Assembly (NCBI GenBank): GCA_017481065.1
Contig: JAFUPT010000130.1
Location: 1-8,597 of the forward strand
DNA from: Clostridia bacterium
GTDB taxonomy: Bacteria; Bacillota_A; Clostridia; Christensenellales; Aristaeellaceae
Reading direction: 5' to 3'
DNA length: 8,597 nt
The notes beneath the pieces are model-generated. The model saw only the letters and a program-made list of their open reading frames with translations. It did not search any database and was not told the DNA's origin. The translations under genes were made by a program, and so were the position numbers. Of this stretch, positions 1 through 6,311 are shown one piece after another; position 1 is the stretch's first letter; each line of letters opens with the position of its first letter.

Positions 1-24
1 AATGATTCCCTTTGGAAACCTCGC

Positions 25-49
25 AAAAAGGCACGCATTGCGTGCCTTT
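25..49 (-). terminator. Rho-independent terminator of the dxr-to-barstar operon
   Basis: Bases 27-37 and 39-49 are perfect 11-bp inverted complements around one central base, with a GC-rich core (GGCACGC/GCGTGCC). Read leftward, the stem is followed by five T residues (the A run at 25-29). This is a classical intrinsic terminator for transcripts leaving the barstar gene. Read rightward it is followed only by TTTGAA, so it should work less well in that direction. Confidence 0.8.
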
Positions 50-57
50 GAATATTT

Positions 58-88
58 AAAGCCTGTCCCGCGATGGGACAGGCTTTTT
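58..88 (+). terminator. Rho-independent terminator for a convergent rightward transcript
   Basis: Bases 58-69 and 75-86 form a perfect 12-bp stem with a 5-base loop (GCGAT). Read rightward, the stem runs into a five-T tract at 84-88. Read leftward, the 3' side is TTTAAATATT, which also gives a short U stretch, so partial bidirectional action is possible. Its orientation implies a plus-strand gene ending just left of the window. That gene is inferred, not seen. Confidence 0.7.
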
Positions 89-97
89 CAGAGGGGT

Positions 98-120
98 CCA
101 GGGGGAATCATTCCCCCTGG
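98..120. repeat. 23-bp perfect palindrome, part of a compound repeat-like element
   Basis: CCAGGGGGAAT (98-108) and ATTCCCCCTGG (110-120) are exact reverse complements around a single base. The palindrome lies 10 bases after the T run of the rightward terminator and is transcribed in the 3' untranslated region of the barstar gene. There is no T run on either side, so it is unlikely to be a terminator itself. From memory, GC-rich clostridial genomes often carry similar GGGGTCCAGGGGG-type elements between genes. That is recall and was not checked here. Confidence 0.7.
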
Positions 121-128
121 CAGGGATT

Positions 129-151
129 CTTAAGGGACGGAGTCCCTTAAG
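129..151. repeat. 23-bp inverted repeat directly after the barstar stop
   Basis: CTTAAGGGAC (129-138) and GTCCCTTAAG (142-151) are perfect 10-bp inverted complements with a GGA loop. The hairpin begins two bases beyond the barstar stop codon (154-156). Neither side has a T run, so it is not a typical terminator. It could stabilise the mRNA 3' end, or it could be the second arm of the same repeat-like element as 98-120, from which it is separated by 8 bases. Confidence 0.65.
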
Positions 152-153
152 CG

Positions 154-417
154 TTACTCCACCGTAAATTGGAAATTTCCGTTCTCCTCCGCCGCTTCAT
201 ACATCGTGCCCAGCAGCTTGCAGCCGTATTTGCCCAGTGCGTTCAGCATGGGCGCGGGGTTGATGAGCGTTACATACGCCTCCATGGCGGAAATGCAGTC
301 CCAGAGCGCGTCAAGGTTTCTTCCGTAGTAATCCGGCAATTCCAGCGCACGGGCGATTTCATCGTGGGCGGCTGCACGGCTCGTCATGTGCGCGCCGTCA
401 AGGATGTATTTAGCCAT
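154..417 (-). CDS. Barstar family ribonuclease inhibitor
   Basis: An 87-residue protein, close to the 89-90 residues of Bacillus barstar. The diagnostic segment PDYYGRNLDALWD (residues 28-40) is almost identical to the barnase-binding helix and loop of barstar. It gives equivalents of Tyr29, Trp38 and Asp39 at Y30, W39 and D40. Glu76 appears to correspond to E74. In the known family the inhibitor stays in the cytoplasm and plugs the ribonuclease active site with this acidic helix; this protein has no signal peptide, which agrees. The ATG at 417 is chosen because GGGAGG (423-428) lies 5 bases upstream and because homology begins there. The frame stays open further upstream, but that part is read in another frame as the end of the ribonuclease gene. 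The start overlaps the ribonuclease stop by 8 bases (ATGGCTAA), so translation is probably coupled. It is the last gene before the terminator. Family assignment is secure; its specific partner is inferred from adjacency. Confidence 0.93.
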   Translation of the reverse strand: MAKYILDGAHMTSRAAAHDEIARALELPDYYGRNLDALWDCISAMEAYVTLINPAPMLNALGKYGCKLLGTMYEAAEENGNFQFTVE

Positions 418-919
418 AATAGCCTCCCTCATCCCAGATGTACCAGCCATCCTCCCAGTACCAGCCCTCGTAGACCAGTTCAAAGGATTCATAGTGGTCG
501 GCGGTGTAGTAAACCAGGCCATCATTGGAAAATACCAGCCGCTCAGCGCCGCGCTTGCCGTCTGCAAAGTTCACATCGCATTCGTAGTAGCGGCGGCCGC
601 GGGCTTCGGGCAGGATTTCCTCGCGGTTACCGAAGCTGTCGCCGCCGATCGAGTAGCCGTAGGAGAGCTGCCACAGGTGATTGCCGTTTCCATCCCAGCC
701 GAGGTCCCGTGCCTCATCCTTGGTGATGTAATTGGGCGGCAGCTCCTCAAAGGCGTGCAGGTAGAGCGCAACTTCATCGCTGAGGATGTAATCATAGCCG
801 TATTCTACGATCAAATCCTCGGTAATGGCAACGCCGTCCTCAACCAATACCTCGCCGAAGGCGATGCCAAAGAGCAGGCTCAGCGCCAGCAGCAGGGAAA
901 GCAGGATATTCTTCATCAT
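410..919 (-). CDS. Secreted barnase-type (N1/T1 family) guanyl-preferring ribonuclease
   Basis: A 169-residue protein. Residues 1-22 form a signal peptide: Lys, a long Leu-rich core, and a likely cleavage after AFG. The barnase domain covers about residues 45-150 and shares LPPNYITKDEA, SIGGD and FGNRE with barnase. Active-site and binding residues are all present: K57 (barnase K27), N98/R99 (N58/R59), E113 (general base E73), R123 and R127 (R83/R87) and H142 (general acid H102). It should therefore cleave single-stranded RNA, outside the cell after export. Two features are odd. The mature chain has about 32 acidic and 9 basic residues by hand count, while barnase is basic. There is also a tail of about 19 residues (151-169) rich in Trp, Tyr, Gly and Asp/Glu. 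The start is ATG 919, one base after the polC stop, with GGAGG (925-929) 5 bases upstream. The next ATG (916), at 8-base spacing, is equally possible. Its end overlaps the inhibitor gene. Loss of activity cannot be excluded, but no key residue is missing. Confidence 0.92.
   Translation of the reverse strand: MMKNILLSLLLALSLLFGIAFGEVLVEDGVAITEDLIVEYGYDYILSDEVALYLHAFEELPPNYITKDEARDLGWDGNGNHLWQLSYGYSIGGDSFGNREEILPEARGRRYYECDVNFADGKRGAERLVFSNDGLVYYTADHYESFELVYEGWYWEDGWYIWDEGGYYG
423..428 (-). promoter_or_regulatory. Ribosome binding site of barstar inside the ribonuclease gene
   Basis: GGGAGG lies 5 bases before the barstar ATG. It is formed by the codons for two glycines near the end of the ribonuclease tail (DEGGYYG), so the toxin's C-terminal coding sequence doubles as a strong Shine-Dalgarno site for its inhibitor. 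This supports ATG 417 as the inhibitor start. Confidence 0.8.
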
Positions 920-920
920 A

Positions 921-3900
921 TCAGCCTCCGAATTCAAAGAGCGTTACCTGGCTGGTCTCCGGCATGCCGTTCAGGCAGCCGGCCTGGCGCAGGGTTTCCA
1001 CCAGGCTCTTGGATACCTTGCGGCGCACCATATCATCCTGGGAGATGAAGGGCCCGCCCTCGCGCGCAGCCACAAAGGCTTCCGCAGCATTGGTGCCCAC
1101 GCCCGGCAGGGAGTTGATGGGCGGCAGGATGCGCCCGTCTTCGGTGATCTGGAAGTCCTTCGCGGAGGACTTGTAGATGTCCAGCGGCTTCATGTGCACG
1201 CCGCGCAGGTTCATTTCGATCATGATCTCCAGCAGCGTTGCCTCGTCCTCCTTGGTGGCGGTGAGTTCGGCCTTGTCCATGGCCTTGATGGCCTCGTAGG
1301 CGTCGCGCAGCTCCTGCACGTTTTCCGTGCACATGTAAGCGGCGTTGAAGCTCTCGGCATTCCTGTGCAGGTAACAGCAGTAGTAGGCCGCAGGGTAATA
1401 AATCTTGAAGTAGGCGATGCGCAGCGCCATGATGACGTAGGCCGCCGCGTGGGCCCGGGGGAACATGTATTTGATCTTCTTGCAGCTATCGATGTACCAC
1501 GGGGGCGCATCCACGGCGGAAATCGCTTCCTCCATCTCCGGCCGCAGGCCCTTGCCCTTGCGCACGTTTTCCATGGTCTTGAAGGCGATTTCGTTGTCCA
1601 CGCCCAGATCGATGAGGGCGTTCATGATGTCGTCTCGGGTACAGATGCATTCCTTCAGGGGAACGCCCGCCTTTACAAGGTCTGCAGCGTTGCCCAGCCA
1701 CACGTCGGTGCCGTGGGAGAGGCCGGAGATGCGGATCAGCTCCTCCAGGGATGTGGGCTTGGTATCCTCCAGCATGCCGCGCACGAACTTCGTGCCGAAT
1801 TCCGGTACGCCCAGCGTGCCGGTCTTGGACACACCCAGCTCCTCGGCGGTGATGCCCAGCGCGCTGGTGCCGGAGAAGAGGGATATGATCTGGCCGAAAA
1901 CTTCCTTGTCGTCCAGCGGCACCTGCTGCGGCGGTATGCCGGTCAAATCCTGCAGCTTGCGCAGCATGGTCGGATCATCGTGGCCCAGTACGTCCAGCTT
2001 TACCAGCACATCGTGCATGGAGCTGAAATCGAAGTGGGTGGTGATGGTATCCGAAGTCATGTCGTCCGCCGGATGCTGGATGGGGGTGAACTGGAAGATG
2101 GAATATTCCTTCGGCAGCACCACCATGCCGGCGGGATGCTGGCCCGTGGTGCGCTTTACGCCGGTGATGCCGTTGGCCAGGCGCAGCTTTTCGGCGTTGC
2201 TCAGGGAAAGATTGCGCTCCTCGGCATATTTCAGCACATAGCCGTAGGCCGTCTTCTCAGCAATGGTGCCGATGGTGCCCGCGCGGAAGCAGAATTCCGT
2301 GCCGAAAAGGTCCTTGATGTATTGGTGCGCCCTCGGCTGGTATTCGCCGGAGAAGTTCAGGTCGATATCGGGCACCTTGTTGCCCTTGAACCCGAGGAAT
2401 ACCTCAAAGGGAATGTTGAAGCCGTGGCGGCCCATCTCCGTGCCGCATACCGGGCAGTTCTTTTCCGGCAGGTCCAGCCCGGTTGCGTAGCCGGCGGGGA
2501 TGTCAAATTCGTAATGCTTGCATGCGGGGCAGACGTAGTGTGCCGGCAGGGAATTTACCTCCGTGATGCCGGAAAGGTAGGCCACCAGCGAGGAACCTAC
2601 GGAGCCTCGGCTGCCCACGATGTAGCCATCCGACAGGGATTTCGCCACCAGCTTCACCGCGATCATGTACAGGGTGGAGAAGCCGTAGCCGATGATGGAG
2701 TTGAGCTCCTTGTCGATGCGCTTCTGCACGATCTCCGGCAGCGGATCGCCGTAGATGGAAATCGCCTTGTCCATGGTGATCTGCCTGAGCTCGTGCTCCG
2801 CCTCCGGCCAATAGGGCTGGAAGGTCTCCTTGCCCTCAGGGTGGGGAAGGAACACATGCAGCTCGCCAACCCGGTCCGCGATGGCGTTGGGATTGGTGAT
2901 TACAACCTCCTTCGCCTTTTCCCGGCCGAGGTAGGCAAATTCCTCCAGCATATCATCCGTAGTGCGGAAGTAGAGGGGCGGCTGGTGGTCGGCGTCCTCA
3001 AAGCCCTTGCTGGCCATCAGGATGGCGCGGTACACGCTGTCCGTGGGCTCCATGAAGTGCACATCGCCGGTGGCGCACACGGGCTTGTTCAATTCTTCGC
3101 CCAGGCGAACGATTCTCCGGTTCAGCTCCCGCAGGCCCTCGTCATCGGCCACGGTGCCCTCGCGCTTCAAAAATTCATTGTTGCCGATGGGCTGGATTTC
3201 CAGATAATCGTAGAAGGATGCGATGCGCTTGATGGTCTTCTCGTCCCGGCCATCCAGTATTGCCCGGAACAGCTCGCCAGCCTCGCAGGCGCTGCCCACG
3301 ATCAATCCTTCCCGGTACTTTGTAATCAGGCTCCGGGGAATGCGGGGCGTCCTGTGGAAGTAGTTCAGGTGGCCTTCGCTCACCAGCCGGTACAGGTTTT
3401 CCATGCCCTTCTGGCTGTATGCCAGCAGGATGATGTGGTAGGCCTGCTTGCTCGCATCGGTCTGGTAGCAGGAGTTGAGCTCGCCAATGGTGGATATGCC
3501 CTTCTGGGCCTGCACTTCCTGCAGCACCTTCATAAGCAGCAGGCTCGTGGCCCTCGCATCGTGCACGGCGCGGTGGGCGTTTGCCAGGGAAATGCCCAGC
3601 CCCTTGCATACATAGCCCAGCCTGTGGCTCTTCATGTTGGGATATTGGTTGCGCACCAGCGCCAGCGTATCCAGCACCGGGTGATCAAAGGGCAGCCCGG
3701 CAGCGGAAAATGCCCGGCGGAAGAAGGCGATATCGAAGGGGGCGTTGTGGGCCACCAGGATCGCGCCCTCGCAGAACTTGGCGAACGCGGGCATCACATC
3801 CATCAGCTTCGGCTTGTCCCGCAGCATGGCGCTGGTGATGCCTGTGATCTCCACCACCTTGTCCGGAACCGGCCGGCCGGGGTTGATCAGCTCCGCAAAC

Positions 3901-5249
3901 TCCGCCACTTCCACGCCGTTTTCAATGCGCACCGCGCCGATTTCGATGATCTCGTCCGCATGGGTGTTCAGACCCGTGGTCTCCACATCCAGCACCACAT
4001 AGGTCGCGCCGTCCAGCCTGCGGGTGCCGTCGCCATCCACGATGCTGGCAGCATCCTCGATCAGGTAGCCCTCGCAGCCGGGAATCAGCTTGATGCCGTT
4101 CTTCTTGGCGGCGCCGAAGGCCTCGGGATAGGCCTGCACTACGCCATGGTCAGTGATGGCGATGGCCTTGTGGCCCCATTTCGCCGCCTGCTTGATCAGG
4201 GCGGAGGGAGAGGCGCAGGCGTCCATCGTGGAGAAGGAGGTGTGCAGGTGCAGCTCCACGCGCTTCTCCGCAGCGGTATCTTTTCGCACGGGCTTCTCGG
4301 CAGGCACCAGGTCGGTCACCATCAGCACCATTTCATGCTTGAAGTCGTCGTAGCGGTAGCTGCCGCGGGCAGTGACCCAATTGCCGTTCTTGAGTCCGGC
4401 GCAGACAGCCTCCGCCTGGGCCTGGATGCTCTTCGGGCTTTCGTCCGCGCCGCGCTTGCCGCTCAAAAACAGCTTGCAGTTTACCGAGGATGTGTTGTCG
4501 CTCATGGTGAAGGATATGATCTTCGTCTGACCGTTCTTGGCCTCGCGCAGCTCGAAATCCGCCACCTCTCCCCGCACCACCATGCGGCCGATGTCCTCGG
4601 TCACCTCCCGCATCTCGATGGGCGGATCATGAATGGGCTTGCCAAAGAGCGCCTCCGAGGGGGGCGCCGCCTTCTTTTCAGGATCAATGTTTTTCGCCGT
4701 GGCCTGGGCCAGCATTTCTGCTTCCCTGGCGCGGGCTTCGTTGATTTCCTGGATGCGGCGCTCGTCGTCGCCGGTGATCTTCAAAATCACGCTCGCGCGG
4801 ATGCCGAAGAGCTTGTTCAGTTCCTCCTCCAGCATGCCGGAAACATTCTTCATCTTCAGGTAATCCGCGCCCTCGCTGCTGGCCACGTTCAATGTGAGCT
4901 TTTCGCCGTCAAATTTCCATGCGCCATCCTCCCAATCGAGGAAATGCACTGCGCCCGGGCATTTGTGGGCCAAAAGATCCTTCAAGAGCTTGGAAGCCCG
5001 GTTGATATCGGCCTGCACGGCCTCTTTCAGCGCCGGATAGCGTACCTCCACCTTCACCCCAACGCTGGGGAAGGCGGCCTCCATCACCCGCTGCAGGCGC
5101 TTCAATTCATTCCTCGAAAGGATGCGCTCCGACGCCAGCTGCACCAGCAGCTGCCCGGTCTTCCGGGATATGCTCACGCGCAGCAAAGAGAGACCGCCCG
5201 CAATTTCCGGGCAGTCCCGTTCAATCAATTCTCTCCAGAGCTCGGCCAT
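921..5249 (-). CDS. polC: DNA polymerase III alpha subunit, Gram-positive PolC type
   Basis: The replicative polymerase of low-GC Gram-positive bacteria, with its own proofreading exonuclease; it acts at the replication fork bound to the beta clamp. The chosen start gives 1442 residues, close to the roughly 1440 of Bacillus PolC. In order: an N-terminal domain (about 1-200); an OB-fold (about 215-315); a PHP domain opening with HLHTSFSTMD (334-343); and an inserted DnaQ-like 3'-5' exonuclease with D421/E423 (DVETTG), D506 (HNAPFD) and H563/D564 (HD). Then come the second PHP part, GSRGSVGSS (about 879-887), and a four-cysteine zinc site (C907, C910, C932, C935). The catalytic PDIDLNF follows with D961/D963, and the third Asp is D1086 (KLDVLGHDD). 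The C-terminal QVTLF (1434-1438) is the expected clamp-binding motif. The ATG at 5249 is one base after the ispG stop and 8 bases after AGGA. An in-frame start at 5285 would add 12 residues inside ispG with no support. It appears intact. Confidence 0.97.
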   Translation of the reverse strand: MAELWRELIERDCPEIAGGLSLLRVSISRKTGQLLVQLASERILSRNELKRLQRVMEAAFPSVGVKVEVRYPALKEAVQADINRASKLLKDLLAHKCPGAVHFLDWEDGAWKFDGEKLTLNVASSEGADYLKMKNVSGMLEEELNKLFGIRASVILKITGDDERRIQEINEARAREAEMLAQATAKNIDPEKKAAPPSEALFGKPIHDPPIEMREVTEDIGRMVVRGEVADFELREAKNGQTKIISFTMSDNTSSVNCKLFLSGKRGADESPKSIQAQAEAVCAGLKNGNWVTARGSYRYDDFKHEMVLMVTDLVPAEKPVRKDTAAEKRVELHLHTSFSTMDACASPSALIKQAAKWGHKAIAITDHGVVQAYPEAFGAAKKNGIKLIPGCEGYLIEDAASIVDGDGTRRLDGATYVVLDVETTGLNTHADEIIEIGAVRIENGVEVAEFAELINPGRPVPDKVVEITGITSAMLRDKPKLMDVMPAFAKFCEGAILVAHNAPFDIAFFRRAFSAAGLPFDHPVLDTLALVRNQYPNMKSHRLGYVCKGLGISLANAHRAVHDARATSLLLMKVLQEVQAQKGISTIGELNSCYQTDASKQAYHIILLAYSQKGMENLYRLVSEGHLNYFHRTPRIPRSLITKYREGLIVGSACEAGELFRAILDGRDEKTIKRIASFYDYLEIQPIGNNEFLKREGTVADDEGLRELNRRIVRLGEELNKPVCATGDVHFMEPTDSVYRAILMASKGFEDADHQPPLYFRTTDDMLEEFAYLGREKAKEVVITNPNAIADRVGELHVFLPHPEGKETFQPYWPEAEHELRQITMDKAISIYGDPLPEIVQKRIDKELNSIIGYGFSTLYMIAVKLVAKSLSDGYIVGSRGSVGSSLVAYLSGITEVNSLPAHYVCPACKHYEFDIPAGYATGLDLPEKNCPVCGTEMGRHGFNIPFEVFLGFKGNKVPDIDLNFSGEYQPRAHQYIKDLFGTEFCFRAGTIGTIAEKTAYGYVLKYAEERNLSLSNAEKLRLANGITGVKRTTGQHPAGMVVLPKEYSIFQFTPIQHPADDMTSDTITTHFDFSSMHDVLVKLDVLGHDDPTMLRKLQDLTGIPPQQVPLDDKEVFGQIISLFSGTSALGITAEELGVSKTGTLGVPEFGTKFVRGMLEDTKPTSLEELIRISGLSHGTDVWLGNAADLVKAGVPLKECICTRDDIMNALIDLGVDNEIAFKTMENVRKGKGLRPEMEEAISAVDAPPWYIDSCKKIKYMFPRAHAAAYVIMALRIAYFKIYYPAAYYCCYLHRNAESFNAAYMCTENVQELRDAYEAIKAMDKAELTATKEDEATLLEIMIEMNLRGVHMKPLDIYKSSAKDFQITEDGRILPPINSLPGVGTNAAEAFVAAREGGPFISQDDMVRRKVSKSLVETLRQAGCLNGMPETSQVTLFEFGG

Positions 5250-5250
5250 A

Positions 5251-6300
5251 TCAGTGTTCCTGCGCGTAGCTGCGCACTTCGTCAATCAGTATCTTTGCCA
5301 AATCGCCGCGCACGCTCCGGGGCGCCTGTCCCTTCACGATCAGCGCGCCGCCATCCCTGCCGCCGCAGATGCCGAGGTCGGCTTCCTTGGCCTCGCCCGG
5401 GCCGTTCACAATGCAGCCCATCACGGCCACTTTGATGTGCTTCCTGATATCCAGCGTGGCGGCCCGCACGGCGTTTGCAATGTTTTCCACCTCGATGCAG
5501 GTGCGCCCGCAGGTGGGGCAGGAGATGATCTCCACAAAATCGCTCCGCAGGCCGCAGGCGCGCAGGATATTCATGCCCGCAGGCACCTCCTGCACCGGGT
5601 CGCCGGAGATGGATACGCGTATCGTATCCCCGATGCCCTCCATCAGCAGCGTGCCGATGCCCACCGCGCTCTTCACAATGCCCACATCCGCCGTGCCGGA
5701 TTCGGTCACGCCGATGTGCTGGGGATAATCTGTCTGCTCATGGGCGAGGCGGCATGCTTCGATCATGGCGCGCACGTTCGTGGCCTTGAAGGAGAGCACG
5801 ATCTCATCGTAGCCCGCCCTCTCCAGCATGCGCGCGTGGTTCAGGCCGCTCTCCACCATGCCCTGGGGCGTGACCCCGCCGTACTTCTTTAGAATTTCCT
5901 TCTCGATGGAGCCGGAATTCACGCCGATGCGCACCGGAATCCTGTGCATCTTTAAGCAATCCGCCAGCGCGCGCACATTTGCCTCCCCGCCGATATTGCC
6001 GGGATTGATGCGCACCTTGGCGATGCCGTTTTCGATGGAGCGGATGGCCAGCTTGTGGTCGAAGTGGATATCCGCCACCAGCGGCACCGGGCTGCCGTCC
6101 ACCAGCGCCCGCACGGCTTCTGCGCAGGCTTCGTCATAAACCGATACGCGCACAATGTCCGCGCCTGCCTCCGCCATGCGGCGAATCTGGTCCAGGGTGG
6201 CGGGTACATCCCGGGTATCGGTGTTGGTCATGGTCTGTATGCTCACGGGCGCGCCGCCGCCGATGGCGATTCCGCCCGCAATAACCTGGCGTGTCTTCAT
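5251..6300 (-). CDS. ispG: 4-hydroxy-3-methylbut-2-enyl diphosphate synthase (GcpE)
   Basis: A cytoplasmic iron-sulfur enzyme of the MEP pathway. It reductively opens 2-C-methyl-D-erythritol 2,4-cyclodiphosphate to HMBPP. The protein has 349 residues, typical of the two-domain bacterial form: a TIM-barrel domain (about 1-240; PVSIQTMTNTDTRD at 18-31, VADIHFDHK at 75-83, KVRINPGNIG at 95-104) and a C-terminal 4Fe-4S domain. The three cluster cysteines are C261 and C264 (CPTCGR) and C296 (GCIVNGPGEA), and the conserved Glu ligand or catalytic residue is E303 in that same motif. The ATG at 6300 follows a strong GAGGAG (6308-6313) at 7-base spacing. That site overlaps the rseP stop codon, and the intergenic gap is 11 bases. 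The gene sits between rseP and polC, where Bacillus has proS; this is the common clostridial arrangement. Confidence 0.97.
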   Translation of the reverse strand: MKTRQVIAGGIAIGGGAPVSIQTMTNTDTRDVPATLDQIRRMAEAGADIVRVSVYDEACAEAVRALVDGSPVPLVADIHFDHKLAIRSIENGIAKVRINPGNIGGEANVRALADCLKMHRIPVRIGVNSGSIEKEILKKYGGVTPQGMVESGLNHARMLERAGYDEIVLSFKATNVRAMIEACRLAHEQTDYPQHIGVTESGTADVGIVKSAVGIGTLLMEGIGDTIRVSISGDPVQEVPAGMNILRACGLRSDFVEIISCPTCGRTCIEVENIANAVRAATLDIRKHIKVAVMGCIVNGPGEAKEADLGICGGRDGGALIVKGQAPRSVRGDLAKILIDEVRSYAQEH

Positions 6301-6311
6301 GGTATTTCTCC

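Larger units (their letters stand above)
1..153. other. Non-coding 3' flank of the operon
   Basis: I see no gene here. The stretch lies downstream of the barstar stop codon and consists almost entirely of inverted repeats: a leftward terminator, a rightward terminator and two extra palindromes, each listed separately. A rightward-pointing terminator suggests a convergent gene beyond the left edge. Bases 1-24, between the window edge and the leftward terminator, resemble a decayed inverted copy of part of the repeat-like element at 89-120. Confidence 0.8.

Noticed and set aside
1..153. CRISPR array or small RNA gene in the hairpin-rich flank
   Set aside because: There are no regularly spaced direct repeats with spacers, and the hairpins are explained by terminators and palindromes. 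No promoter is visible for an independent RNA.
418..567. Upstream extension of the barstar frame to a start at 567
   Set aside because: The extra 50 residues have no barstar homology and lie inside the ribonuclease coding region. ATG 417 has a strong ribosome binding site and fits the family length.
920..937. TTG start at 937 for the ribonuclease, adding six residues before the signal peptide
   Set aside because: It would place the GGAGG site inside the coding sequence and put acidic residues before the signal peptide. ATG 919 or 916 fits better.
923..1100. A dedicated promoter for the ribonuclease pair inside the end of polC
   Set aside because: I looked on the minus strand for TTGACA/TATAAT-like boxes with suitable spacing and found nothing convincing in this GC-rich stretch.
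5250..5285. Upstream polC start at 5285
   Set aside because: It lies inside ispG and adds 12 residues not matching the family, while ATG 5249 has AGGA at good spacing and gives the usual PolC length.
825..5435. A 1536-codon open frame on the plus strand, antisense to polC
   Set aside because: The translation shows no recognisable domain and is rich in His, Gln, Leu, Ala and Gly, as expected from the complement of a GC-rich gene with few stops in one antisense frame. PolC on the other strand has all its motifs.
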